From the NCBI RefSeq assembly GCF_903645355.1, contig NZ_CAHJXR010000011.1, positions 1 through 35,101 on the forward strand: a DNA stretch of 35,101 nucleotides, read 5' to 3'. The notes under the pieces are model-generated. The model worked only from the letters and a program-made list of their open reading frames with translations, was not told the DNA's origin and searched no databases. Of the stretch, positions 7,380 through 15,425 are shown piece after piece. The position numbers and the translations under genes are program-made. This DNA comes from Schaalia sp. Marseille-Q2122 (GTDB taxonomy: Bacteria > Actinomycetota > Actinomycetes > Actinomycetales > Actinomycetaceae). Position 1 is the first letter of the stretch. The number at the start of each line of letters is the position of its first letter.

Positions 7380-8492
7380 ATGCACTCTTACGCGCCCCTC
7401 GTTCGCGGCCACCTTGACCCGCTCTCTGCCCTGCGTGAAAGCTTGGACCTTCCTGCGCTTTTGGCCGCCTTCATTCACGGGCAGCCCCTGGCTGAGATTC
7501 TTCCCACGCCATTACGTGATGCGGTTGCGCCCGAACGTATCGAGGTGTGCGTGGTGTCGGGCGGGCGCCTGCTCCTGGCGGTCGATCAGCTTGACGAGGC
7601 CAACGTGCGTGGCGATGAGCTCGACACGCTGAGTGTCGTTGAGGGCGGTGTTCGTTTGGCCACCTGCCAGCTGGACGAGGCTGAGCGGCGCGCGCAGTCG
7701 GGTGCGACTCTGGCGTTGCTCGGGGTGGATGAGGTCGGCGTGCTTCACCTGGCGCTCATGGAGACGGAAGTGGAGAAGGGGACGGGCGAGGGCGAGCGCC
7801 TCACCCGGTGGGAGAGCCTACGTGCCGTGGGCCACCTGCTCTCTGATGACGATACTCAACGGGCGCTCGTGGCGACCGCGCTCGCGGCCTGGCATGAACA
7901 GATGCGTTTTTGTCCGGCGTGCGGGCAGCGTCCAGAGCCTTGGGCGAGCGGGTGGGTGAGGCGCTGCCCCGCCTGCGGGCATATGGAGTATCCCCGTCAG
8001 GATCCGGCGGTCATTATGACGGTGGTGGATCGCCACGACCGAGTGTTGCTGGCACATAACCGGGCGTGGTCGGATCGGCGGGTGTCGGTGTTGGCGGGTT
8101 TTGTCGACGCTGGTGAGGCGCCTGAGCGCACGGTCATCCGCGAGGTGTGGGAGGAGGTGGGCTTGCGCGTGGCCGAGGTTGAGGCGGTGGCAACCCAGCC
8201 GTGGCCCTTCCCTCGTTCACTGATGCTGGGCTACCACGCTCGTCTGGATGAGGGCGGGGAGGGCGATGAGGAGGAAGGCGCGGGGCGAGGGAGCGACTCG
8301 GAAATGGCCGGTGCTGCGAGCGTGGCTGTCCCTGTTCCCGATGGCACGGAGATTGAGTGGGCGAACTTCTATTCCCGCAGTGAGCTGATTGAGGCAGTGC
8401 GAAGCGGGGAGGTTATTTTGCCGGGACCGTCCACGATCGCCCACGGCCTGCTGAGGCACTGGTTTGGTGGAGAACTGCCGGGATATGAGTAA
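7380..8492 (+). CDS. nudC: NudC-type NAD+ diphosphatase / NAD-cap decapping Nudix hydrolase
   Basis: 370 residues. A variable N-terminal domain is followed by a zinc ribbon (CPACGQRPEPWASGWVRRC then CPAC), the PRQDPAVI strand, a complete Nudix box running from GFVDAGE to REVWEEVGL, and the NudC-specific QPWPFPRSLMLGY motif. The enzyme cleaves NAD(H) to NMN(H) and AMP and can remove NAD caps from RNA. The protein is longer than typical NudC because of an acidic Gly/Glu-rich insertion (~30 residues) right after LGYHARLDE, probably a disordered loop. It starts with ATG directly behind a TAGCGT -10. Neighbouring uvrD2 follows on the same strand, as in mycobacteria. Confidence 0.95.
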   Translation: MHSYAPLVRGHLDPLSALRESLDLPALLAAFIHGQPLAEILPTPLRDAVAPERIEVCVVSGGRLLLAVDQLDEANVRGDELDTLSVVEGGVRLATCQLDEAERRAQSGATLALLGVDEVGVLHLALMETEVEKGTGEGERLTRWESLRAVGHLLSDDDTQRALVATALAAWHEQMRFCPACGQRPEPWASGWVRRCPACGHMEYPRQDPAVIMTVVDRHDRVLLAHNRAWSDRRVSVLAGFVDAGEAPERTVIREVWEEVGLRVAEVEAVATQPWPFPRSLMLGYHARLDEGGEGDEEEGAGRGSDSEMAGAASVAVPVPDGTEIEWANFYSRSELIEAVRSGEVILPGPSTIAHGLLRHWFGGELPGYE

Positions 8493-8534
8493 AGACGGCC
8501 TTGTCGCCGTTACTCCAAATCCGGGGGCGGCGTG

Positions 8535-8540
8535 GACAAT
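8535..8540 (+). promoter_or_regulatory. -10 element (GACAAT) of uvrD2, likely leaderless
   Basis: GACAAT is followed by exactly six bases (AGAAGC) and then the ATG at 8547, which favours that ATG over the GTG at 8532 as the true start. Confidence 0.4.
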
Positions 8541-8546
8541 AGAAGC

Positions 8547-10595
8547 ATGAGCGCATTGCACCCAGAAGAACTCCTCGACGCCCTGGACGAGGACCAACGC
8601 CGCGTGGCCATGCAGGTCACCGGCCCTTTGGCGGTGCTCGCAGGCGCGGGTACAGGCAAGACTCGCGCCATCACCTATCGCATTGCTCATGGTGTCGCTG
8701 TCGACGCTTTTGACCCGGCCAATGTCCTGGCCGTCACCTTCACCACTCGCGCGGCCGCAGAGATGCGCCTACGCCTACGTGACCTGGGGGTTCCTGGAGC
8801 TCAAGCCCGCACCTTCCACTCCGCAGCACTGCGTCAGCTCCGATACTTCTGGCCCTCCGCGATCGGCGGACGCGCCCCTGATATTGTCGAACGCAAAGCC
8901 TCGCTCATCGCCGCTGCTGCCGCACGCACGGGCCTGCGCAACGATAAGGAAGCCGTGCGCGACTTCGCCTCCGAGATCGAATGGGCGAAGGTGGCGATGG
9001 TGGATGCCTCCCGCTACCCCGACCGTGTGCGCACCCTTGGCCGTGAGGTTCCCGCAGGCCTGTCTGCCACGCAGATGGCGACCCTCATGGAAGCCTATGA
9101 GGATGCGAAGAATGAACGCGGCGTCATTGACTTTGCGGACGTGCTGCTCATTATGGCGGGCATCCTCGAACAGCGCGAGGATATTGCCCGGGCTGTGCGC
9201 GCCCAATACCGGCACTTCGTCGTTGATGAGTACCAGGATGTCTCCACCCTCCAGCAGCACCTGCTGGACCTGTGGCGAGGCGACCGCCACGATATCTGCG
9301 TGGTCGGCGACGTCGCCCAGACCATCTACACCTTCGCCGGGGCAAGCCCCCAACACCTGACGGGCTTCGTCAAACGCCATCCGGGCGCGCGCGTCATTGA
9401 ACTCAACCGCGACTACCGTTCGACCCCGCAGATCGTGGCTGTTGCCAACCAGGTCATCACCCCTGGTCATAGCAGTCGGCCGGGCGCGTTGAAGGGCGCG
9501 GTCCGACTCGTCTCCCAGCGCCCCTCAGGTTCAGGAGTCCGCTTCGAGTCCTACGGTGATGACGCCGCTGAAGCCCAAGGCGTCGCCCGCGCTATTGCCG
9601 CCTACGCCGCCCAGGGAATCCCCCTGGCAAATATGGCCATCCTCTACCGGATCAACAGCCAATCGGAGAGTTTTGAACACGAGCTGAGCCAGGCGGGTAT
9701 CTCCTATGTCGTCCACGGTGGTCTGCGTTTCTTCGAACGCGAGGATATTCGCCGCGCCCTCCTTGTCCTACGGCGCGCGGCCCTCGCCCTCGCTTCCTCT
9801 GAGGACCCCCAGGCTCCGCTGCCCGACCTCGTCACTGACCTGCTCCGTGAGGTGGGTTGGACGAGCGAGGCCCCGGCCGCCGGTGGGGCGGTGCGGGAGA
9901 GCTGGGATAACCTCAATGCCCTCGTTGAACTAGCCAAAGACCAGCCGGAAACCAGCCTGCCCGACTTCCTTGCTGAACTGGAAGAACGCGCTGAATCCCA
10001 GGCTGCTCCGGCAGTGGAGGGTGTGACACTCTCAACCCTGCACGCCGCCAAGGGCCTGGAATGGGACGTAGTCTTCCTCGTCGGCGCGGCCGAGGGCACG
10101 CTGCCGATCTCCATGGCCACGACCCCTCGTGAGAGGGAAGAAGAACGCCGCCTGCTCTACGTTGGGGTGACGCGCGCCCGCGACCACCTGCACATTTCCT
10201 GGGCGAAGAAACGCTCGCAGTCCGCTCACCGCAGCGTGCGTAAACGCTCACGTCTCCTCGATGGGATCTGGCCGGTTGAAGAAGCAGCGGCTTCGGGGAC
10301 GTCGGCGCAGACACCGAAAAGCGCCGGTCGCCTCCAGAAGAAAGAAGCCCAAGTCGCCTTCGAAGAAAACGCTGACGAGGCTACCCTTGCCCGCTTCACT
10401 GCGCTCAAGGCCTGGCGCCTTGAGCGCGCACGAGACATGTCCCTGCCAGCCTTTGCCATCTTCACCGACCAGACCCTGCGTGATATTGCCACGGCCAACC
10501 CCAAGACCCTCAAACAACTGCGGATAGTACGCGGGGTGGGGGACACAAAGTTGGAATCCTTCGGCGGTGACGTGCTGCGAATTATTCGAGACTAA
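8547..10595 (+). CDS. uvrD2: UvrD2-like SF1A DNA helicase with HRDC domain
   Basis: 682 residues. The motifs are in order: Q motif region; Walker A AGAGTGKT (Lys38); VVDEYQDVS (motif II); VVGDVAQTIYTFAGA (III); LNRDYRST (IV); TLSTLHAAKGLEWDVVFL (V); LLYVGVTRARDHL (VI). The C-terminal ~75 residues form an HRDC domain (LARFTALKAWRLERARDM through TLKQLRIVRGVGDTKL). HRDC and the neighbour nudC identify the UvrD2 branch, a 3'-5' DNA unwinding enzyme. M. tuberculosis UvrD2 has a tetracysteine zinc module between the helicase core and HRDC; here that linker is Ala/Lys-rich with no cysteine, and only one cysteine is seen in the whole protein. The 3' end overlaps the convergent ThiF-like gene by 14 bp. 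Confidence 0.93.
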   Translation: MSALHPEELLDALDEDQRRVAMQVTGPLAVLAGAGTGKTRAITYRIAHGVAVDAFDPANVLAVTFTTRAAAEMRLRLRDLGVPGAQARTFHSAALRQLRYFWPSAIGGRAPDIVERKASLIAAAAARTGLRNDKEAVRDFASEIEWAKVAMVDASRYPDRVRTLGREVPAGLSATQMATLMEAYEDAKNERGVIDFADVLLIMAGILEQREDIARAVRAQYRHFVVDEYQDVSTLQQHLLDLWRGDRHDICVVGDVAQTIYTFAGASPQHLTGFVKRHPGARVIELNRDYRSTPQIVAVANQVITPGHSSRPGALKGAVRLVSQRPSGSGVRFESYGDDAAEAQGVARAIAAYAAQGIPLANMAILYRINSQSESFEHELSQAGISYVVHGGLRFFEREDIRRALLVLRRAALALASSEDPQAPLPDLVTDLLREVGWTSEAPAAGGAVRESWDNLNALVELAKDQPETSLPDFLAELEERAESQAAPAVEGVTLSTLHAAKGLEWDVVFLVGAAEGTLPISMATTPREREEERRLLYVGVTRARDHLHISWAKKRSQSAHRSVRKRSRLLDGIWPVEEAAASGTSAQTPKSAGRLQKKEAQVAFEENADEATLARFTALKAWRLERARDMSLPAFAIFTDQTLRDIATANPKTLKQLRIVRGVGDTKLESFGGDVLRIIRD

Positions 10596-11514
10596 GAGCA
10601 ACGCATCCACAATCAGGATGGGGTTCCAGCCGGTGTGAGATTGAGCTGCCATCAGGAAGAATGGCAATCGACTGCCCCTGCAAGGGCGGGGGTGCCTGTG
10701 AGCTGAGGCCGTGAAGGCGCCAATGCTCGGAAAAATCGCTGAGGAACCTGCCTAGCACCAGGGTCAAACGGGCTTGGGCGGCGATGGGAAGCCGAGGTAG
10801 GGCGTTGTGAGAAGCCGCTAAAGCAGCGCGAGCGCGCTCGGGATCACGCCCACTCATATGCAAATCCAAGCAACGCGCACAGGCACTCACCCCAGGGACG
10901 ACCAAGGGGCCGACAATGACCCCGCGTTCGCCCAGGAGGACCGGCAGATGCCATTCCTCCGAGGCCAGCAGATGCCCAAAAAGTGCGTGGTCAAGACTGC
11001 GCGTGCAGGTAACGATCAGCAGGTCGCGGATACCCGCAGAAGCTGTGGTCAGTAGCGGGTAACGGTCGGTGAAATACTCGCGGGCACTTTCGCTGCGTGT
11101 ACGCCCCAGCCATTGAGATCCCAATGCGGGAATGAGGTCCCGGCCAAAAGGACGCGGGTCGTCAATGCTCAGCGTTGATAGGGCACTCGTTGACAGGCCC
11201 ATGTCGATGGCGTCGCAGATCGGTGCCTCCAGTCCGCTAAAGACAATGCGTGGACCGCGCACGGGCAGGGAAGGGAAGTAGCCCGCTTGACGGAGGGCAA
11301 TCTGCAGGTCGAGGCTTCCTGCGGGGGCCGCTGGCGCCTCAAGCAGTGGTGAGTACAGGAAGGGCGAGGCTTGCGCGGCCTGCCCGAGGGCGAGTAGCCA
11401 TCGTTCTTGGGCGCTGGTGAGGTTCGTGAAGGTGAGTTCTCGGCCCCAATCGGTGCCGACCTGCACAATCCCTGGCCCATGATGGATGACTGCGGTGCCT
11501 TGTTGAAAACGCAT
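10582..11514 (-). CDS. E1-like / ocin-ThiF-like protein (Rv3196-type), stand-alone
   Basis: 310 residues from the ATG at 11514, chosen because GGGAGGG lies at ideal spacing; the frame extends 46 codons further upstream without a better site. The N-terminal half resembles the leader-peptide-binding part of azole/azoline (TOMM) cyclodehydratase partners. The C-terminal half contains the E1-like core with CARCLDLHMSGRDP and the late PDCGC, which together give a four-cysteine zinc site. No YcaO gene or precursor peptide is nearby. Position between uvrD2 and the DUF2342 metalloprotease matches M. tuberculosis Rv3196, so this is a conserved housekeeping-context gene, not a typical bacteriocin locus. 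Function unknown. No glycine-rich ATP loop (GxGxxG) is visible. Confidence 0.7.
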   Translation of the reverse strand: MRFQQGTAVIHHGPGIVQVGTDWGRELTFTNLTSAQERWLLALGQAAQASPFLYSPLLEAPAAPAGSLDLQIALRQAGYFPSLPVRGPRIVFSGLEAPICDAIDMGLSTSALSTLSIDDPRPFGRDLIPALGSQWLGRTRSESAREYFTDRYPLLTTASAGIRDLLIVTCTRSLDHALFGHLLASEEWHLPVLLGERGVIVGPLVVPGVSACARCLDLHMSGRDPERARAALAASHNALPRLPIAAQARLTLVLGRFLSDFSEHWRLHGLSSQAPPPLQGQSIAILPDGSSISHRLEPHPDCGCVALSLE

Positions 11515-11564
11515 GAGTGTTCCCTCCCGAAGTGGTCCTTCAGCATTTCTATGCGGTCGGGAGA

Positions 11565-11601
11565 GAAAAACGAAACGGAAGAGGAAATCTGTGGATAACT
11601 C
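11565..11601 (-). promoter_or_regulatory. Shared 37-bp element with DnaA-box-like core (copy 1)
   Basis: Read on the minus strand: GAGTTATCCACAG, then 11 bases, then CGTTTCGTTTTTC. It lies ~50 bp upstream of the ThiF-like gene. The same arrangement with identical spacing recurs at 34680-34716 upstream of the FtsK-like gene. The core TTATCCACA matches the bacterial DnaA box. Confidence 0.55.
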
Positions 11602-11659
11602 TGTGCCGTTGCGCGGAATCAGGGGCGTCAGGGCCTCACGGGTGCCGGACACTCAGAGG

Positions 11660-13354
11660 CTAGTGGGCGTCCGGATCGCCAGAATCCCCAGGGTCCTCCT
11701 CATCGGGGCCCTCGGTATCGTCGGCTGCGGAACCAGGGGCTTCCTCAGCGTTGTCGGCTGCTCGTTGCGGGGTGTGCGCGGCCTCGCCACTGTCTGCCGT
11801 GGCACTGTCTGCAGTGCCACCGTCTGCAGTGCCACCGTCTGCAGTGCCACCGTCTTCAGCGCTGCCGTCCCCGCCGCCATGCCCGCCGCTACGACCGGGC
11901 ACATCAAAGCCCGCAGCCCGCAGGCTCTCAGCTTCTGGATCATCCTCAGGAGAAAGCCCCTCCGCCCAGCCCAGCGTACCCTCCAGTAGCTGCGCAAACT
12001 CAGCATCAAGGGCGTCGACCTCGTCGGGCGCGGCCTCGCGCACCAACAGGAAAGACTCAGGCTCATCCAAATCCTGAGCGGTAGGAATGAAATCCGGGTG
12101 GCGCCACAATTCCTCGCGGCCCTCCCGGCCCTTCTCCGCCTCCACGAGGGCAAAGAGCGTGGCCGCGCCACGCGAATGCCTCGGACGTAGTGTCAAGCCA
12201 ATCAATGTGCCTAGCATCGCTTCTGCCGGGCCACCCGAGGCGCGGCGGCGGCGCATCATCTCGCGCAGATGATCCGCGTGCGGCAGGTAGGGGGCGCACG
12301 CGCGAGCCGTCACCGTCTCCACCCATCCCTCTACCAGGGCCAACAGGGTTTCCAGACGCTCCAAGGCGGCGGCCTGCTTGGCGGAGTGGGTCTGCGCAAA
12401 CACGCCCGAGGCCATCGCCGAATCCATGGAGGTCAAGTCGCCAGGGTTCATCGAGCGCGCGGCCTCGGCAATAGCGTCGGTGTCGATAGCGATCTCTCCA
12501 CTGTAGGACTCCACCGCGTGGATCAGGTCGCTGGCCAGCCAGGGCACGGAGGCGAAAAGGCGCTGGTGGGCGCACTCGCGCACGGCAAGGAATTGGAGGA
12601 TCTCTTCAAAGGGGGCGTCCAGCCCGTCCGCGAAGAGCGTCACATTGTGGGGGACGAGGGCGGTCGTGCCCGTAGGCCCCAGGGGCAAGCCAATGTCGGT
12701 TGAACCGAAACACTCCTTCGCCAGGGCACTGAGAGCCTGGCCCATCTGGGTGGCAAACACCATGGAAGCAAGCTTAGGCATCATCTCTTCAGCCTGACCA
12801 AGCAAAGCCGGAATACCGCCGGGCAACATGGCTGCCATCTGCGCATCCTCCATGCCACCCAGCTCACCAAATTGCTGAGCCAGAGCATCTGAGAGGGCGC
12901 GCGCCACATTCGCCGCCACCGGCTCACAGATCCTCTTCCACGTGTCAGTCGTGTGGTCAATCCACCCCGAGCGCGTCCACGTCGCCCGCTCAACCTGGCC
13001 GGGGGAAAACTCCGTCACCGCATCCAGCCACAGGTCAGCGATCGACATCGCTTGGCGGGCGCGGGCAGCCTCGGCGGCCGTCACCACCGGGTCCCCACCC
13101 TGGTAGGTCGCCTGTTTGGCGAGGTCGTGCGCCATCGACCAGTTCACCGGGCCGGTGGAGGTGTTGAGGAGATGGCGGAATTGGCTGAGCATGGCGTCAA
13201 TATTGACGTCAGGCATGCTCGCCCCGAGGGCGGCAGGATCAATGCCCTGGGCGCGCATTGAGCGCAGGGCCTCGTCGGCGGCGTCCTCGCCAAGAAACTT
13301 GCGCAAGAACTCGTGGAAGGCGGGATTCTCGTCCTCGTTGAAGGCATCGCTCAT
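11660..13354 (-). CDS. DUF2342 (zincin_2) putative zinc-dependent metalloprotease
   Basis: 564 residues. The N-terminal region (FHEFLRKFLGEDAADEALRSM) and the core motif VRECAHQRLFASVPWLASDLIHAVESY are those of the DUF2342 family, orthologous by position to M. tuberculosis Rv3195. The family is called a zinc-dependent metalloprotease from its fold; no canonical HExxH is present, and proteolysis has not been shown to my knowledge. The last ~90 residues are an acidic, disordered tail containing a DGGTA repeat. ATG at 13354 has no ribosome site; TAAAGT ends seven bases upstream, indicating a leaderless mRNA. It lies 92 bp from, and divergent to, the PDZ/Lon-like protease. Confidence 0.85.
   Translation of the reverse strand: MSDAFNEDENPAFHEFLRKFLGEDAADEALRSMRAQGIDPAALGASMPDVNIDAMLSQFRHLLNTSTGPVNWSMAHDLAKQATYQGGDPVVTAAEAARARQAMSIADLWLDAVTEFSPGQVERATWTRSGWIDHTTDTWKRICEPVAANVARALSDALAQQFGELGGMEDAQMAAMLPGGIPALLGQAEEMMPKLASMVFATQMGQALSALAKECFGSTDIGLPLGPTGTTALVPHNVTLFADGLDAPFEEILQFLAVRECAHQRLFASVPWLASDLIHAVESYSGEIAIDTDAIAEAARSMNPGDLTSMDSAMASGVFAQTHSAKQAAALERLETLLALVEGWVETVTARACAPYLPHADHLREMMRRRRASGGPAEAMLGTLIGLTLRPRHSRGAATLFALVEAEKGREGREELWRHPDFIPTAQDLDEPESFLLVREAAPDEVDALDAEFAQLLEGTLGWAEGLSPEDDPEAESLRAAGFDVPGRSGGHGGGDGSAEDGGTADGGTADGGTADSATADSGEAAHTPQRAADNAEEAPGSAADDTEGPDEEDPGDSGDPDAH
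11796..11855. repeat. 15-bp tandem repeat encoding DGGTA
   Basis: Three identical 15-bp units (gcagtgccaccgtct, 11811-11855) preceded by one degenerate unit (11796-11810). The length is a multiple of three, so copy changes only alter the length of the acidic tail of the metalloprotease. Confidence 0.85.
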
Positions 13355-13361
13355 ACCCTGA

Positions 13362-13367
13362 ACTTTA
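13362..13367 (-). promoter_or_regulatory. -10 element (TAAAGT) of the metalloprotease gene
   Basis: TAAAGT on the minus strand, then seven bases (TCAGGGT), then the ATG at 13354. No ribosome site is present, consistent with a leaderless transcript. Confidence 0.5.
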
Positions 13368-13434
13368 CTGGTTGACCCCCATCACATGCGCGCTCAAAGC
13401 TGGGCGTTCAGGTGCATGAGGAGAACAAAAGCTT

Positions 13435-13440
13435 CACAAT
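13435..13440 (+). promoter_or_regulatory. -10 element (CACAAT) of the PDZ/Lon-like gene
   Basis: CACAAT, then six bases (GGAAGA), then ATG at 13447. GGAAGA abuts the ATG too closely to be a normal ribosome site. Confidence 0.4.
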
Positions 13441-13446
13441 GGAAGA

Positions 13447-14643
13447 ATGTCGTACTCCTTTGATGAGCGTCCCTCAGTTCCTTATGTCGCCACTTCTGCC
13501 CCCAGCCCAGCCCTGGTCAGGCCAGGAGAAAAACGAAACTATGGCCGCTGGTGGGCCATGCTTGGCGGCATCCTTGTGGGTCTGCTCATCCTTGCAGCGG
13601 GATCCCTGCCCGCCCCCTACGTCGTGACCTCTCCCGGGCCAACCTTTGACCTCAAGCACCACGATGGGGAGCCGGAGATTATCGCCATCAGCGGACAAGA
13701 CCCCACCACCGGCAGTGCCATCGCATTGGACGAGGACGAGCCCGCCAACCCTGGCCAGCTGCACATGGTGACCATCTCGGAAATTGGTGGCCCCGGCACC
13801 TACCTCACCTTCTTTGACTTGGCACGGTACTGGCTTGACGGGGTGTCTCAGATCGATAACTACTCAGACGTCTACCCCGTCGAACTCACCGCTGAAGAGG
13901 TCGAAGAATTCGCTCAGGCACAGATGACCTCCTCCCATTCAACCGCCTCTGTCGCAGCCCTGGAAGAACTCGGCTGGTCGGTGCCTGCGAAGGTGACCAT
14001 CATTGATGTGGTGCCTGAAACGGACGCTGTGGGTAAGGTCAAAGAAGGTGACGAGCTCGTGTCCGTCACCACCCCTGATGGCGTCGAGCACACAATCGAT
14101 ACGGCCTCAGGTGTCTTTGCACTGATGGGAACCCAAGCTCCAGACACCACGCTGAAGGTTACTGTGCGTCGCGATGGCAAGCTCGTCACTGAAGAGATCG
14201 TCTCAGGGGAGAGCCCCGATGGATATGGCTCCAAGCTTGGCATCTACCTCAATACCGACATTCAAATGCCCTTGGACGTGCAGGTTCATCTTGAGGAGGT
14301 TGGTGGCCCCTCCGCAGGCATGATGTTCGCACTCAGCATCATTGACCGCCTCACCCCCGGTGACCTGACCGGTGGGGCGCGCATTGCGGGCACGGGCGCC
14401 CTTGGCTACGACGGGCGAGTCCAGCCCATCGGCGGCCTGCCCCAAAAGATCGAGGGCGCCAAACGCTCCGGTGTTGAGTGGTTCCTTGCCCCTGCCTCGA
14501 ATTGCGATGAGCTGACAGAACCCCCCACCGGCATTAACGTCGTCCGCGTCGAAGACCTCAAGGAAGCTCGCGCAGCCCTTGATGCCATCGCTGAAGGACA
14601 GACAGAGAGCCTCCCCGCCTGCTACGCCAAGAACGCGGCCTGA
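13447..14643 (+). CDS. Membrane-anchored PDZ domain protease with Lon-like (S16) catalytic domain
   Basis: 398 residues. A short cytosolic N-terminus and one membrane helix (~34-53, WAMLGGILVGLLILAAGSLP) are followed by the conserved PYVVTSPGPTFD. An external PDZ domain (~180-255) and a Lon proteolytic domain follow with the dyad Ser289 (GGPSAGMMFAL) and Lys334 (LPQKIEGAKRSG); the 45-residue spacing is as in Lon. There is no AAA+ domain, so it is an ATP-independent, YlbL/Rv3194c-type protease acting outside the membrane. Position next to DUF2342 and UPF0182 matches mycobacteria. Substrate unknown; no key residue is missing. Confidence 0.93.
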   Translation: MSYSFDERPSVPYVATSAPSPALVRPGEKRNYGRWWAMLGGILVGLLILAAGSLPAPYVVTSPGPTFDLKHHDGEPEIIAISGQDPTTGSAIALDEDEPANPGQLHMVTISEIGGPGTYLTFFDLARYWLDGVSQIDNYSDVYPVELTAEEVEEFAQAQMTSSHSTASVAALEELGWSVPAKVTIIDVVPETDAVGKVKEGDELVSVTTPDGVEHTIDTASGVFALMGTQAPDTTLKVTVRRDGKLVTEEIVSGESPDGYGSKLGIYLNTDIQMPLDVQVHLEEVGGPSAGMMFALSIIDRLTPGDLTGGARIAGTGALGYDGRVQPIGGLPQKIEGAKRSGVEWFLAPASNCDELTEPPTGINVVRVEDLKEARAALDAIAEGQTESLPACYAKNAA

Positions 14644-14716
14644 AACCCGAGGGAGGGGAGTCCCCGCGAGGGGCGTCTGAGCGAGGGATGTACTCGCGGC
14701 GCCAGGCCCGCCGAGA

Positions 14717-15286
14717 CTAGGCCTCTTCGGGGGCGAAGGACGCGGCGAGGGCCTCGACAAGATTGGGTACCAGCATCGAACCCTGGCCCACCTTGTCGTC
14801 GGCATCGAAAGTGCGGGCGCGCAACGCACACCAACTCTCCCCTGAACGCAGGACGCCCACTGCGAGGCGCACCTCCGTGCGCGCCGGATGGTTGGAAATG
14901 AACTCCACGGCTTCCTCCGGATCAGCGGGCGCCTCGGCCTCGACCTCGGGGGGAACAATCACGCGCTCAACGGTCAGTGCGGCGCCAGCCACCGGATCTG
15001 GCCAAGCCAAATGGCCCAACATCTCCTCCAACTCGTCCTCGGGCAGATCCTCTTGAATGATGGCAGACAGGTGTGCATCCGAACCATCCCAGCCTTCGCG
15101 AAGAGAACGCGCAATGTCATCAGGAATATCCGGCTGCGCAATGAGTTGCGCCGTCGGCACCAGCGCATACAGCGAGGGCGCGTGATCCCAACCCGCGCGT
15201 GAAGCAGCCTTCTCAATATCGACAACAACATTGGCAAGGGCCACCTGGCTGGCGGTGGGCATCAAGGAAGAATCAGACTCACTCAT
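14717..15286 (-). CDS. PPA1309 family protein
   Basis: 189 residues, soluble, acidic. Family-like segments are AGWDHAPSLYALVPTAQLI near the N-terminus, IQEDLPEDELEEMLGHLAWPDPVAGAALTVER in the middle, and HPARTEVRLAVGVLRSGESWCALR before the C-terminal LVPNLVEALAASF. Such proteins are encoded beside UPF0182 genes across actinobacteria; no function is known. The ATG at 15286 lacks a ribosome site and is preceded by CACGAT plus six bases, matching the leaderless pattern. It converges on the PDZ/Lon gene (73 bp apart) and is divergent from UPF0182. Confidence 0.82.
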   Translation of the reverse strand: MSESDSSLMPTASQVALANVVVDIEKAASRAGWDHAPSLYALVPTAQLIAQPDIPDDIARSLREGWDGSDAHLSAIIQEDLPEDELEEMLGHLAWPDPVAGAALTVERVIVPPEVEAEAPADPEEAVEFISNHPARTEVRLAVGVLRSGESWCALRARTFDADDKVGQGSMLVPNLVEALAASFAPEEA

Positions 15287-15292
15287 GCCCTA

Positions 15293-15298
15293 ATCGTG
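15293..15298 (-). promoter_or_regulatory. -10 element (CACGAT) of the PPA1309 gene
   Basis: CACGAT on the minus strand, six bases (TAGGGC), then ATG at 15286. It keeps the A at position 2 and T at position 6 but lacks the first T, so it would be a weak promoter. Confidence 0.35.
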
Positions 15299-15382
15299 AC
15301 ATGAGCGGGCACCCGCTGGCGACCCGTCCCCGCGCTCCGGAGCCAGCGCCGGGCTCAACAGGGAAGAAAAGCCCACGCGCAC

Positions 15383-15388
15383 TAAGAT
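15383..15388 (+). promoter_or_regulatory. Candidate -10 (TAAGAT) for UPF0182 gene
   Basis: TAAGAT lies ~38 bp upstream of the GTG chosen as start. A transcript beginning near 15395 would carry the AGAGAGG ribosome site. This argues against the ATG at 15387, which lies inside the hexamer. Confidence 0.35.
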
Positions 15389-15425
15389 GGAGGACAGGAA
15401 TATTCAAGGAAGAGAGGATGACGCT

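Noticed and set aside
14655-14699. Terminator between PDZ/Lon and PPA1309 genes
   Set aside because: Only a 7-bp stem CCGCGAG/CTCGCGG with a 22-base loop; too weak to call.
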